Assembly (NCBI GenBank): GCA_019044685.2
Contig: JAGTXX020000005.1
Coordinates: 558,001-622,000 of the forward strand
Direction: 5' to 3'
Source of the DNA: Nannochloris sp. 'desiccata'
Taxonomy: Eukaryota > Chlorophyta > Trebouxiophyceae > Chlorellales > Chlorellaceae
Length of the DNA: 64,000 nucleotides
Below the pieces are notes generated by a model. It was not told the origin of the DNA and did no database searches. It saw nothing but the letters and a program-made list of their open reading frames with translations. Made by a program: the position numbers and the translations under genes. Every line of letters begins with the position of its first letter. Position 1 is the first letter of the stretch. This document shows positions 50,252-62,000 of this stretch, piece after piece.

Positions 50252-52850
50252 CTATCTCTGCCTCTCATACACAAGTAAATACGGTGTATCACTCAACACT
50301 TGCTGTTCGTTTACCCAGTACACATCACTATCATCAAATCGTAGCCATTTCCCATCTGGCTGTACTACATCAGCAGTGTAGTGCCCTCGACTAATCGTCT
50401 TACCGTGATGCGTCACAGTTGCGACTAGATTGTATACAGCACCTCTATCTGGTGTCCCTGTCGCCATCCATGAAGACTTCATTGATAAGCGTGGTTCAAA
50501 AGCTACAAATTTACCAATTTTAGCTGATTTTCCAGTATATTGAAACCGCATCAGATGTAAAATCAACACGCCAGGCACGTGCAAAAATCGTTCTGTTTTG
50601 GCTGCTTGCTGTGGAATAGCTCCTGCAGCTGGTTTATAGTCTTCCAGTAACTCTGCTGCCGTCAATGCATCAAGAGATTCCGATACAGAACGGATGTTTT
50701 CAGCGTAGATAGGCAGTTCAACGATCATAAAAGGGTGAACAGTAACAGAGTTGGGAGCACCTGCACAGGCGACAGAGGTTGCAAATTTGCCTTGAAACAG
50801 TGCAGTAATAACACTCGCAGCTTCATGTGATCCAATAGTACTGACTTCTTGTTGTCGTACAGCTTTCTTCCCACTTTTTACCAGCCAGCAACCATCATCA
50901 TCATTATTCTCGAAGCTTCCTTCTTGAAGTTCAAAAACAGCCTCTCGGTGCGGTGGAGTATGAGTATTATTTTCCCCGCTTTTCTTGTCTTCTGCTGTCT
51001 TCTTAACCACCTTTCTTAAAGCAACTAACTCACTGTCCATCTTATCTAACAAGAAATGTAAGAATTCGTGGGCATCCTCCTGTTCTACTTGCCCTTCCCC
51101 TCTATCTTGGTGCTGTTGTTGTCGAGGCGTGAATTGATTAATAATCTCTAATATAAGAGCTGAAGAGACAGGTTGTCCCCCTAAAACGGTCACTAAATTA
51201 GTATTTTTAGCCGTATTAGCATCATTAATAGTACTAGTTTTATCTACTATTGTGACGTTTTCCGGCAAATTTTGGAATTCTGCTGCAACGTTGACCATTG
51301 CCGAAAGCACTGGGTATGTTTTTATATCAAGCAGATCTTCTCCTGAGCTGGATAAAGAGCTTAGAGCGAGTAATATGCGGCAAAAACTAGTAGATCCCAT
51401 TAATCCTTGGAGCACAGCATTGACAAAACATAAGTTTCCGGGATTTTTTATTCCTCGTGGCTGCACCCGTTGCTGCTGATGGATTGAAGCAGAGGAAGAA
51501 GTTGTTTGGTTGTTTGATGGGAGACTCCATGATGCTAGAGAGCTGCATAATATATCTAAAGCTTCTTTAATATCAGCTGAAGGAGGAAGAGCAGAAGAAG
51601 AGGGTGCCTCCGGTGCTGTTGTTGAAGAACTGCTAGGAGGCCGTGAAAGATTTCCGTCTGCAGCCTCGGCCTCTTTCTTTTCTTTTTCCTTTTTTATCAC
51701 CGAGGGAGGTTCTAATTGCATATTACCAGTACCAGGTAATAGATGTGAAGCATCTTTTACTACAGCAGGTTTTTTGCTAGGTGGGTTTGAATATGGCTGC
51801 ACATGGCTGTTTGTAGCTCGTGTTTTCTCATGTTGATGTTGATGTCTATCTTCAACTTGAGAGCGCTGCCGGCCACTTATAGACTGTCTTTGCTGCTTGA
51901 TCGCCTGCTGTTGTCTAGATACTGCACTTGATGGACTACGAGGCTCTTCTTGGCCGCGTTTGGGTGAGGTCACTCCAGGTGCCTTTGTGTTTTGCTTGTT
52001 GCTCGGTGGTGGTGAGACAGCTTTGCGAAATGGTGCAGCTGCTACTGCTACAGGTGCTCGAGCTGCTGCTAGCTTTGCTTTCTCAGCCCAGGATAATGGT
52101 GGAATTGTAGCACTCGGATTTACTGCTGCTTCAGCTGCACTAATACCACTATGTAGGCTATTAAACTTTGCTAGTGGCGAAGGTGGTGGTGGTGACCTTG
52201 GCGATAAAGGACCTGCTTCATGTACTAGGACTACCCCATTGCCACGCTGGAAGGAAAAGCTTCTAGGAGAACACGGGGAAGACGTATCTTCAGGTCGTTG
52301 TGTTCCTGCTGCTGCTGGTTCAGGCTGAGGCTTCTCTTGGGCAGCAACACTGGTGCGACTGGCAATAACAGCAGCGTCTCTTGGTGTTACAGGAGTTGTT
52401 GTAATTCTGCCACCTAGAAGCGCAGCCCAAGATGAAGTTCCTCCTCCAGTTGACGCAAGGCTAGAGACTTCCGGAGAAGGCTTTGGCGGCGTCCCACCAT
52501 TAGTGCTCTTCAAATACTGCATTCCACTCCCACTTCTAGAAGGAGTGGCTTGTTTTGCTTGGCCCCACGCCGCCGCTGCCGACGGTTTCACGCTAGATGC
52601 TGCAGGGACACCACGGCTTGTAGGATATTTGTCTTGGGGTTTGCTTGGTGTTGTCTTGCCACTCTCCCAACCTCTTGTTCCCTGCAACAAAGAAACAAGT
52701 TTTAAATAAGCATGTGACATGTGAATTTAATGAAGAGAAATTCGACTTTTGGTCATGAAATAAGCATGGTCGGTAATCAAAACTTACGCTAGGACCGTCA
52801 TATCCACTATGCCTAACTTGGCTTGCCTTTCTGTCTCCTTCTGGTGCCAT
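50252..52850 (-). CDS. Ubiquitin-specific protease, USP10/UBP24-like
   Basis: Two exons (52850-52788, 52681-50252; 106-nt intron) give 830 aa. The 5' exon encodes MAPEGDRKASQVRHSGYDGPS; the apparent ATG inside the intron is not used. The N-terminal 420 residues are disordered, rich in Pro, Ser, Ala and Gln. The C-terminal C19 peptidase has the Cys box RGIKNPGNLCFVNAVLQGLMG, the QEDAHEFLHFLLDKM block, the His box SRGHYTADV and RFDDSDVYWVNEQQV near the end, so catalytic Cys, His and Asp are present. The insert pattern and the close of the domain (YLLVYERQR) resemble USP10 and plant UBP24. It would remove ubiquitin from substrate proteins. It is divergent from PEX6 across 382 bp. Confidence 0.9.
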
Positions 52851-53232
52851 TTTTTGATACAAATCTTTCAAAGATTTAAATCTTCTGTGATCACTTATTC
52901 TAGAGAAAATGCATGATGATCAGCGCCCTGGCAACAATTTGGGTTGCTTCCAAATTAGGTTCATATATCTATAAGATCATTGGCAAGGCAAAGCGCTACA
53001 ATATTTGTGCGAAAACAGGGAGAAAAAAAATACCTTTTGGTCATCAATTAATCAAGCCGCTCATCTATAAAAATAATTTAATCGCCAATTCCATATTTGA
53101 AAGATTTCATGTCTCTCATATCCTCGCGTATGATGCCAGATCAGACTGCCCTTATGTTTCAATCGAATCTTAAATTCTAGCAACACACACTTGATCACCT
53201 AGTTCGCTTGCCTGGCGTGTACCTGCATTCCA
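52851..53232. promoter_or_regulatory. Divergent intergenic (USP10-like / PEX6)
   Basis: 382 bp holding both promoters. A short ORF (from 52913) is present but has no domain or codon signature. No specific motif noted. Confidence 0.4.
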
Positions 53233-56200
53233 ATGGAAGGTGACACGGCATCACCCGTCATCAAGACGGGTGTCGCTGCCAAGAGACTTAAGGTTCTCTT
53301 CCCTCAAGGTGTTGAGCCATCTGACAGACTTTTATCCGCCCTCTCTACCGTCCTTGGCACTGATGCTGAAAATGGTGCTGCAAGCTCGCCTCTAGAGAAG
53401 AAAGCAATCTCGGCTACATTGAAGGCTACAGTGCTTGCTTCTCCATTAAAAGTACATGATGATAAATTTCTTGGTGGCTCTGGAAGAGATATTTTAGCAG
53501 AAGTGGCGGTGACTTTAAAAACTCTCGATGACTTGGAGGTGATTTATTCCTTTTATATAATGAATTTAAATTACCTGCATTTTTAGGCAAGTAAATCTGA
53601 TACTCTACATAGTAATGATTGTGATTCCTCTCTACGTGCAGTTATCTCCTGGTGTATTGATTACGATTAGTAACCCAGACAGACCTGAAATCCGACCTCA
53701 TGCAGCCCGGTTATGGCCATCTGAACAGCTGTCTACTGAAAATGAGACGACTATTGAGGATAATGAGCCTCCTGTAGCTGCTTTGCCGCCTACTTTAGCA
53801 CATAATTTAGGTCTTGCACTTCATCTCACGCCTTTATTAACCTCACCAGTCGACAGTCCTGCTGAAGAAAACAACGAGGAAATTTTAAAAAATTTAAGTA
53901 GGGTTCCATCGCCCTTACGCCCTCATTCACGTGTCTGTATAACCCCTTATATCTCATCTTTACCAGAGCCACATCCTGCTTCTGATACTCCAATAAATAC
54001 TTCTTCAGAGGACAACGAAGGCAAGAAAGAAGATAAAGCAGGTGAAGATGGAAAAGAGTTTGAAGAGATAGAGTATGCTCCCTTCCCACAACCACCCCCC
54101 TTTCAAACAGTTCAAATCCCCATTGCCAAAGAGCTTTACGTCTCGGTCGTTCGTGAACCCATCACTTGCTGGTCTCCCCCTATAGCAGATGGCCAGCACC
54201 CTGCGCAACAACACCAGCAGCACAGTTATACCTCTTTTCTAGGAGATGACGAGGATGGTGTTTCAGGTAGCAGTACAGATCCAGTACAAGCGATACAAAA
54301 GTATTTTATCGGAGGATTACGGGTAGTGTGTGAGGGTGATATATTAGCTGTACCGAAAAATGGGGTATCTACTTTGGCTGAAATAATGAACAACTTGAGT
54401 TTACCGCTCGTAGGGGAGAGAAAGCGTTCAGAAGAAAATGTAGAAGAAGTGGAAGAAGAGCATATTCCTAATATTACTACTACTACTACAACTACTTCTT
54501 ATCAAGCAAACGATAAATGGGATTTTTCCCGATTTATTTTCTTTAGAGTTTCAAGAGTCGTTCCCAATACAACGGCAATACAAGCTATAGACGTAGGAAG
54601 TACCATGGTCAAATTAAGTGGAACATGTAGTAGTAGCTTACCTGTTGGCCTACGTGGCTATCTTAATATTGGAATAGACAGTGCTCCTAATACAAATAAT
54701 ACAGTATCGTTATTGGGGTGGAATGCCGGAGCGGCGGGTTTATCAAGTGGCTGGACTCTCCCCTTTGTCGGTGAATTACTACCCTCCTGGAGACGTATAG
54801 CTCACCCATTGGCAACGTTACTGCACCCTGCATCAAGTACTTTCAATTTAAGGTTGGCAATGCTAGTCCACGGCCCTTCAGGAGCAGGAAAACGCACTGC
54901 AATCGCAGCAGCGGCAGCTGCTGTCGGGTGCCACGCTACTTTTATTAATTGTCGAGACATAAAAGGGGAAGGCGCTTTGCCTGACAGCAAAGTAGCTGAA
55001 GGACTTCGTGTATCTTTTGACATAGCAGGTCGTTATCGTCCTTGTATTCTTATCTTAGAAGAATTTCAATTGTTAGGCTCTGCAGGCGAGCCTCATGCGG
55101 AGGCAGCCGCTTCCCGACTTGGAGCTGCTCTCGCAGAATGCATCGCTGCTGGAGCGGATCGTAGCCATTTGATTCCAACTTTAGATAGTACTCCAGAACG
55201 TTTATTTCCATCACCAGTGGTGCTTATAGCCTGTGCTACAGCTCCAGATGATGTGCCATCCCCTTTGAGAAGATGTTTCACTCATGAAATCTTAATAGAC
55301 GCCCCTGCTGCTCCAGCACGTGAACGACTGTTACGTAGTTTTATGGGGACTGCCGGTTCAAAATTCACCTGTGAACAGTGGGAAAATTTAGCCAGGCATA
55401 CTGCAGGGTTATTGCCGCGAGATTTGAGATCGTTTGCTGCGGATGCCTGTGCTGCTGCCGCTTTGGAAGTGCTTGATCCTTTTGACGTTTTGCTTGGCGA
55501 CAGGGCACAAGAAGAGAAAGAATATCTTCTAGCTGACCAATCAGAAGACAATAGCATTACACAGCTACAAAATAATACAAACGAAGAAAATCAATTAATT
55601 CCTATCCCAAATCTAAACGATCTCCACATTTCTTCGGCACTCAACAGCGCCAGGGAGAGAATGGCAACCGACATCGGCGCCCCCAAAATTCCCAATGTTG
55701 AATGGGACGACGTCGGAGGCCTTGAAGACGTCAAAATCTCTATTCTCGATACAGTAGAACTCCCTCTAAAGCATCCTGAGCTGTTTTCAGGTGGATTACG
55801 ACGTCGTTCAGGTGTTTTGTTATATGGCCCACCAGGCACTGGAAAAACGCTGCTCGCAAAAGCTGTAGCTACCGAATGTGCTGTAAACTTTTTGTCAGTC
55901 AAAGGGCCCGAGTTAATCAACATGTATGTAGGTGAATCTGAGCGTCAAATTCGAGAAGTATTCGCCAGAGCGAGGCGAGCTCGCCCCTGTGTTGTATTTT
56001 TTGATGAATTAGATAGTTTAGCCCCCGCTCGTGGTCGAGGGAGTGACTCTGGTGGTGTGATGGATCGAGTGGTCTCACAATTGCTTGCTGAAATAGATTC
56101 CGCACAAAGTGGAGGTGGGACTGATGATGTATTTATCATTGGAGCGACAAATAGGCCGGATTTGTTGGATCCTGCGCTGCTTAGACCAGGTCGATTGGAT

Positions 56201-56581
56201 AAATTGTTGTATGTGGGAGTGGCGAGTGATGCTGTTAGTCAATTGAAAGTGATCACGGCTTTGACGAGGAAATTTAGTATGGATAGTGATGTGGAGCTCG
56301 AAGAAATTGCAAAAAAATGTCCTCCGAGATTGACTGGAGCTGATTTGTATGCGCTATGTTCAGATGCTTGGATGGTTGCCTTGAAAAGAAGAGTGAGAGG
56401 TGGGGATAGCGGTGGTTGTATTGGCGACGGTGAAGAAAAAGAAGCTGATTCTACCAATAAAGTTGTTGTAGTGAAGCAGATAGATTTCGAGACTGCTTTA
56501 CTTAAGTTAAGGCCATCTTTGAGCGAGGAGGATATTCAAAAATATGAATTAATTAGAGATCAATATGCAGGCAAGCGGTAA
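53233..56581 (+). CDS. PEX6: Peroxin 6, AAA ATPase of peroxisome import
   Basis: Two exons (53233-53538, 53642-56581; 103-nt intron) give 1081 aa. The N-terminal half is divergent. The D1 cassette is degenerate: GPSGAGKR (about 512) in place of GKT, and ILILEEFQ lacking the Walker B DE pair. The D2 cassette is fully intact: [30 protein letters not shown] (about 829), [15 protein letters not shown], and the PEX6 hallmark [13 protein letters not shown]...[18 protein letters not shown], then [22 protein letters not shown]6 with PEX1 forms the hexamer that extracts the PEX5 receptor from peroxisomal membranes. A degenerate D1 beside an active D2 is typical of the family. A TACTAC/ACAACT tract near 54475-54495 encodes a poly-Thr run. 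Confidence 0.94.
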
Positions 56582-56805
56582 CTCGCTGTGGAATTTCTTA
56601 AAAAAGTTTTTCCCTTTATTAAATGCTTTGTTTTTATACGAAGTAACTAGTAATAAAATCAGAATAAACGAGCAGAGGTGCATACATTTAAATAGCTATT
56701 CATCGAGATTTTGGATACCTTTTCATCGATAGCAACAACAGATAATTTTCTCTCTCTTTCCGCTGAATAGTACTTGGCTGATTTTCTCTATGGTATGGCT
56801 TCTTT

Positions 56806-57710
56806 CTAAGCTGTAACACGGCACATGGATACTTCCATCGAAACAGAAGCTAGCGTCTCATATTGTCCAACTACATACTGCGTTGGTGTCCCCTTTTCAG
56901 GAGGACCCATCGCAGCATCTGCAGAGGGCGCTGTCTCATAAGGCATTGGTGGTGATGAGTTATTATCTGTAATCAAGGTAATAGGGCCTAAAGAAACACC
57001 TGCAGCTTGAGAAAGAACTGAGGCAGTGTTGATTGCATCAGCGACTGCTAGTCGGCGTGCAGATGACGTAACTGTTCTTGCAGTTTCGGGGCTGAGTGTG
57101 GTGGTGACGCTGCTGACTTGAACGGCACTGCCACCTGCAGCGACAACTGTGTCGACGACGGAGCCAATGCTTTCAGCAGTGACGTTGGTAAGCGTGACTT
57201 CGAAAGTTTGGGCAAAGGTGATGCCTGTGGGGTTGACAGCCCCGGTAGAAGGCTCGTATTCGTAGCCAGGTTGAAGGGTTAGTCCAGAAGTTGAGATGGC
57301 ATCGGTTGAGATGCCAACGGTGGCTAAAGCGGTCAATGTGGCGTTGACAGCTACAGCGCCAGTTTCTCTAGCATCTGTTGCATTTAGGCGAGTAACTTCT
57401 ACACGAAGAACGATCTGCGATGCCAAAAGGGAGAGGAAATTGAGAAATTATGAAAAGTCAGAGTTGCCGGATTGAAAAGACATGGTGATCTAAGGAAATA
57501 AGTGTCGTTATGGCTGCGATTGAGACTATGGCAAATCCTTACCGTTGCAGAGTCTGGTGAAGACTTCACAGAGCCTTGTCCAGTGACTGAGAGACGCCCC
57601 TGCGGACTGGAACCGTCAGGGCAAGTGACATTTGGCGTTTCGGCATTGGCAAGGGTAATTACGAACAGGAGTCCCGCAAGGACAAGCATTCTCGTGTTGA
57701 GGTAGCTCAT
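56806..57710 (-). CDS. Secreted SIMPL (DUF541) domain protein
   Basis: Two exons (57710-57543, 57414-56806; 128-nt GTAAGG...CGCAG intron, phase 0) give 258 aa. A signal peptide (MLVLAGLLFVITLANA) is followed by a SIMPL/DUF541 domain: GRLSVTGQGSVKSSPDSATV, VLRVEVTRLNATDARETGAVAVNATLTAL, STSGLTLQPGYEYE, QTFEVTL, VVAAGGSAVQVSSVTTTLS and ARRLAVADAINTASVLSQAAGV. The domain is common in bacterial periplasmic proteins (BP26-like), which form ring oligomers, and is rarer in eukaryotes. A final block (VSMEVSMCRVTA) matches the usual end. No anchor is seen; it is predicted secreted or luminal. Function is unknown. Confidence 0.85.
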
Positions 57711-57990
57711 GGTGATAGGTATTTATTAAATAATTTATAGAAAGGTATACCCTTGCTGGCCGGTTTTGAAACGCGTTTCGAACTTGGTCATCTTTTCACA
57801 ACCGTTGAACGGCCCGTGATCCGATCATCTGATAAATACTGGCTAATAAGATTTTTTCATTTAAATCCAAGCGAATTTGTTCACTGAATGTATGTATCAC
57901 TTATTTATAAATCAAAAATCGATCCCTTCAAGCTTCTTTTCTAAAATTACCACCTTGCTAGATCACTTTCAATTATTTGATTAATTAGTT
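57711..57990. promoter_or_regulatory. Divergent intergenic (SIMPL / GS-like)
   Basis: 280 bp between divergent start codons; no distinctive motif. Confidence 0.4.
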
Positions 57991-59385
57991 ATGGAACAAG
58001 CAGGCGATGATAAATATGGGTATCAGCTCGTTCGCTTGATATGGGTAGACTACGCAGGTATTCGTAGATGCAGAGTCATCCCCCGCAAACGCTTAAAACA
58101 AATCCAAATCAGTGGAATTGGCCTTGCATCGGCATGTTTGTTCATGCCCTGTTGGGGCGACAGCCCACCCTCTAACGATCCAGCTGGGCAACCCTGCGGT
58201 GAATGCCGCCTGATACCCGACATAGAGACACTCAAACGCTTGCCATGGAGGCCCTCAGAGTCTATGTGCCTTGTCAGCATGATATCAGAAATTGACTCCA
58301 CGCCTTGGGACGCTTGCCCCAGGACGCTTCTATTTCATGCTTTAGAATTATTTGAACTGGAGTTTGGGGTGGAATTAAAAGCTGGGTTCGAAGTAGAATT
58401 CAGTTTATTAGAAGAAAAACCTAAGAATATCGATCTTTCTAATAAAACAACGCCGAGGGTATCTCCAATAGAAGAGAGCGTATACTGCCAAACGTCAGCC
58501 ATCGATGGCAAAGCAGGCCCTGTTTTGAAACAAATCTGTGCCTGTTTGGAACAGTTAGGTCAGAATATCGAACAAATACATGCAGAATCTGCTTCTGGAC
58601 AGTTTGAACTCGTTACAGAGTATCGTCCAGCACTGGAAGCAGCTGATAATTTGATTTACAAAAAAGAAACGATCAGCGCCGTCGCTCGTCTTAATAAAAT
58701 GACTGCGAGTTTTTTACCAAAAATCTTTCCAGATCAAGCTGGAAATGGATGTCACGTGCACTTTAGTTTTGGTGATCCAAAAGAGCCTGATAGTAATCTT
58801 ATGGCTGATAGCTCCAGACCATATAGTCTCTCTGCTCTAGGTGAAGCTTTTTCTGCCGGGGTCTTAAAACACATGCCGGCTTTGATGTCTTTTACTGCCG
58901 GCAATGTGAATTCTTATGAAAGAATTAAAGCAAGTACATGGAGTGGAGCGTACCAATGCTGGGGAGTGAATAATAGAGAAGCACCGCTGCGTTTAGTGGG
59001 TTTAGCTGGGCAGCCAGAGAGTATAAATTTTGAATTAAAGACGGTGGACGGCACAGCAAACCCTTATATCGCTCTGGCTGCGATAATTGCAGCCGGGATC
59101 TCTGGGATTCGTAGAGGATTGTCTTTATCTTCTCCTGTGCAAGTTGATCCAGCAAGTTTGACTGAAGAACAAAGAGAAAAAGAAAGTATAAGACTGTTGC
59201 CGTCGTCGTTGCCAGAAGCGCTTGATGCGTTTGAAAAGGATGACGAGTTCAAGAACATTTTAGTGGAAGTGACTGGAAGTGAGACGATGTGTCGGTTATA
59301 CCCGATTGTGAAGGGGTCAGAGTTTGAAAAGATGGGTGAGATGTCGTTATTAGAACAAGTTGAAAAATTTTATGATCGATTTTAG
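57991..59385 (+). CDS. Glutamine synthetase-like (GS type I/FluG-C-terminal-like) enzyme
   Basis: 464 aa, one exon. It has the GS beta-grasp N-terminus (LVRLIWVDYAGIRRCRVIP) and catalytic domain: FEVEFSLLE with metal-binding Glu, GQFELV, NGCHVHFSF (metal-binding His), the substrate loop NVNSYERIKASTWSGAYQCWGVNNREAPLR, and NFELKTVDGTANPYIALAAIIAAGISGI. The architecture resembles the C-terminal GS half of FluG/NodGS proteins and gamma-glutamyl-amine ligases, but it lacks the amidohydrolase half. ATP-dependent ligation of glutamate to ammonia or an amine is expected; the substrate is uncertain, and it is not the usual eukaryotic GSII. No transit peptide is obvious. Confidence 0.88.
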   Translation: MEQAGDDKYGYQLVRLIWVDYAGIRRCRVIPRKRLKQIQISGIGLASACLFMPCWGDSPPSNDPAGQPCGECRLIPDIETLKRLPWRPSESMCLVSMISEIDSTPWDACPRTLLFHALELFELEFGVELKAGFEVEFSLLEEKPKNIDLSNKTTPRVSPIEESVYCQTSAIDGKAGPVLKQICACLEQLGQNIEQIHAESASGQFELVTEYRPALEAADNLIYKKETISAVARLNKMTASFLPKIFPDQAGNGCHVHFSFGDPKEPDSNLMADSSRPYSLSALGEAFSAGVLKHMPALMSFTAGNVNSYERIKASTWSGAYQCWGVNNREAPLRLVGLAGQPESINFELKTVDGTANPYIALAAIIAAGISGIRRGLSLSSPVQVDPASLTEEQREKESIRLLPSSLPEALDAFEKDDEFKNILVEVTGSETMCRLYPIVKGSEFEKMGEMSLLEQVEKFYDRF

Positions 59386-59577
59386 TAAATAAAGAAACAT
59401 GTGTTTTTCCTGGGAAAGGCCGAAATGCATTGGGTTAACGCGTTTCGGAGGCGAGCATTGCTATTGTATACCCTTGTTTCTCTTTTTATTTGTATTTATA
59501 AGTTAATAATGATTAAAGACAACGTTATAACCGCTTGATAATTCTAGTAAAGCATAGAGGGGTGAAAATAAGTGAAA

Positions 59578-60503
59578 ATGAATTTTTGCAGAGAAGAAGC
59601 TGTCGTCTGCTCTCTCCTATTGTTGCTGTTGTTCTCTGCATGCAACGCAGCTACAATTACAAATACTTACGAATCAAGTAAGACAAGTATCACTATATAA
59701 CATAGTAATAATTGCCCTCTTATTTCACTATTCTGATTACCTAGAAACCAATAAACTCTGTCCCTCACCCTATCCCAACTCCGGTTCTTGTACTACCAGT
59801 TTGGAATTGTCAATTTCCAGGGCCTTGTAGTTTCTGCCCAGTGTGTAATACCTGCCAAGAAGGACCTGGAGGAACTCCTGGAGGGTGTGGTCACTGTAAA
59901 TTCTGCAGTCCCGTGGCATGCCCGACACCAGAATGCGTTGGCGACACCGGAGAAGCGACGATTGCCACAGCAACAGCAAGTGCTAGAAATGCGAATTTAA
60001 AGGGCAGAGTTCTCGTGCTGGATGTAAATAGCTGGGAAGAAAGTAATGGAGCGCAAAATTTACCACGAGTAGTGACTGCAGCGCAATGTGCACAGGTAAG
60101 AAGGCTTTAAAGTTTATAGGTTTTTTTTTTCTCTCCCTGGGGCCCATCGTTGTCAATTTCTTTTGTTCCGTAGGTTTGTCAATTGACTGCTGGCTGCAAT
60201 GGCTGGACATTTTGCTATAAGCCTGAAGGATGCGGTATGCAAAATGAATGTAGACCAATGGAACAAGGGGATACTGATCAAAGAAAGTGTTCTCAACTGG
60301 GGCCTTTTGGAAAATGCACTACCCCCGAAAGCAGATTTCCATTTCTTATGTGTTCCTTGAAAAGAGTGGAATCCGACATTGAAACCTTGGAATACTATCC
60401 TGATGGCACAGATTGGAGTTCAGGCGTGATAAATGCGCAAGGAGCTTCTCCAACTGCAAGCCAAGTTGAAGCCTTCCCAATCAACGAGCTGTGCCAACTT
60501 TGA
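59578..60503 (+). CDS. Secreted Cys-rich protein with PAN/apple-like module
   Basis: Three exons (59578-59677, 59800-60095, 60174-60503) give 241 aa. The 122-nt first intron ends with a long polypyrimidine tract and CCAG at 59799; the alternative acceptor at 59744 breaks the frame. A signal peptide (AVVCSLLLLLLFSACNA) is followed by a Cys/Gly/Pro-rich patch CSFCPVCNTC...GGCGHCKFC with many C-x2-C pairs, then TATASARNANLKGRVLVLD and a C-terminal PAN/apple-like block (AAQCAQVCQLTAGCNGWTFCYKPEGCG). PAN modules bind proteins or carbohydrates in extracellular matrices. The second intron falls inside the PAN block, phase 0. The function is unknown; a cell-wall or matrix role is plausible. Confidence 0.75.
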
Positions 60504-60655
60504 GAGAACATCTCAGTTTTTTGATAAATTCTCCTTGTAAACAAAGTTTGATACAAAATAAATGATTAAAATACATTTGTCACAATCTATCGATACTTCC
60601 CACCAAGGGTTTTGGTTTTAGGCTTCCGCAAAGAACTCGCACCAGTTGCCATCCA

Positions 60656-61738
60656 ATGTCTTCATTTTTCCGACATGCCCTCAGTCAAGGCCCTATTTCA
60701 AGGCTCTCTTCCTGCCATCTCACTAGGAAAGTATTTCAAAGTCCAACAGCAACCTGCCGAAATCCTTCAATCTCTGTAACTGCTGCTGCCCCAGGTTCTT
60801 CGTCACCGTCCTCGTCAGCCCACAGCAACAATTACCCAGAACATTTGCTCTCTGCCATGCTGTCAGGTTTTCTCGCTCCATACTGGGAAATCTGCCCATC
60901 TGCAGAACATGCCATCGCCGAAGTAGAATCCTGGCTACCTAATGCTCACGTAGGTTTTGATCATTTCGCTTTTCGAACTTTCGGTGTGGGAGGTAACGAT
61001 TCTGGCATCTCTAGTGTTTCTACTTGGTTTATAGATCTAGGATACACTGAAGGAGGTTCATTTGAATTTGTTAACAAGAAATTGAGAGCCCGGTGGTATA
61101 AACCACCTTCTCCGGACCTGCCAAGGTTATTTGTTTCGGAATTAAAAGTCGAGGAAATGTCGGAGCAAACTCAGAAAATAATAAAAAAGTACGCTGGCGG
61201 TAACACTAATTCAAATACTGTGCCATATGCATTTAGTAGATATGGTCCAGCAACGGGTTTTCTAGGTGTTACACCATGGGCTCCGCCCACCATAGAGGAA
61301 TACAAGATTTTATCGGAAGAATCAGAATATGCCGCTTGGGTGTTGGTTAATGGATGGGCGTTAAACCATACCACTTTAGCTGTTCATCGGTTAACCGGTC
61401 TAGAAGGCGGCATTTCTGCTTTAAATAGCTATTTAAAACATCAAGGATTAACTTTTAGTGAAGAAGGGGGGGAGATCAAAGCAAGTCCTGATGGTTTATT
61501 GCTTCAAAGCTCAACGGTTGCAGACAGTCGAGAATTTGAATTTGCTGGAGGGGAGGTGGTTTTAGTGCCTGGAGCGTATATAGAGTTTGCAGAGAGATTG
61601 GTATTACCTGAATATACACATCTGAAAGGGAGTGAAATTGAAGAATGGCATAGAAGAGATGGATTTGAGGCTGCCAGTGCGGATAGAATTTTTGAATCGA
61701 CCACTGCCGCAGCACAAAAGTTGGCTAATAATGATTAG
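60656..61738 (+). CDS. DUF1338 protein, 2-oxoadipate dioxygenase/decarboxylase-like
   Basis: 360 aa, one exon. The N-terminal 55 residues (SSFFRHALSQGPISRLSS, Ser/Arg/Thr-rich) look like a transit peptide. The vicinal-oxygen-chelate-like fold has the first metal His in VGFDHFAFRTFG, the second His in GWALNHTTLAVHRL, and a metal Glu in PGAYIEFAERL, all intact. Bacterial HglS/YdcJ converts 2-oxoadipate to D-2-hydroxyglutarate in lysine catabolism, and the plant homologue FLO7 is plastidial and affects endosperm starch. The block EEWHRRDGFEAASADRIFEST at the end is typical of the family. Reaction is inferred from the conserved metal site; compartment from the presequence. Confidence 0.88.
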   Translation: MSSFFRHALSQGPISRLSSCHLTRKVFQSPTATCRNPSISVTAAAPGSSSPSSSAHSNNYPEHLLSAMLSGFLAPYWEICPSAEHAIAEVESWLPNAHVGFDHFAFRTFGVGGNDSGISSVSTWFIDLGYTEGGSFEFVNKKLRARWYKPPSPDLPRLFVSELKVEEMSEQTQKIIKKYAGGNTNSNTVPYAFSRYGPATGFLGVTPWAPPTIEEYKILSEESEYAAWVLVNGWALNHTTLAVHRLTGLEGGISALNSYLKHQGLTFSEEGGEIKASPDGLLLQSSTVADSREFEFAGGEVVLVPGAYIEFAERLVLPEYTHLKGSEIEEWHRRDGFEAASADRIFESTTAAAQKLANND

Positions 61739-62000
61739 AAAAAGGAAGACTTTAAGTTTAAGGGTTCACATTTTATTCTATAATTACAATCTGTGTAGTT
61801 CTTTTATCAGCCAACCAAGTTTTTTCTACTGCAGTCTTCCTAGAAACACAGAATTTATCAAAGGGAAAGAAGCTATTCAACCGATAAAAATAAAAAAAAC
61901 AGGCCCGAGCAGGAAAAAAATAAGAAGAAAAGAGGTTTACTCTTTATTAATAAAATTAAATCTTACTCAACAATAACTCAATGTTCTAGAAATACTGGAA
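61739..62000. other. Convergent intergenic (DUF1338 / Tousled-like kinase)
   Basis: 262 bp, AT-rich, both 3' UTRs. No gene seen. Confidence 0.5.

Noticed and set aside
52913..53173. 86-codon ORF between the USP10-like gene and PEX6
   Set aside because: No recognisable domain, lies in a divergent promoter gap; could be chance. Not reported as a gene.
59745..59840. Alternative exon 2 of the PAN-like gene starting at 59745, optionally with a 37-nt intron
   Set aside because: Using the acceptor at 59744 gives a stop unless a 37-nt intron is added. The acceptor at 59799 has a long pyrimidine tract and keeps the frame with no extra intron.
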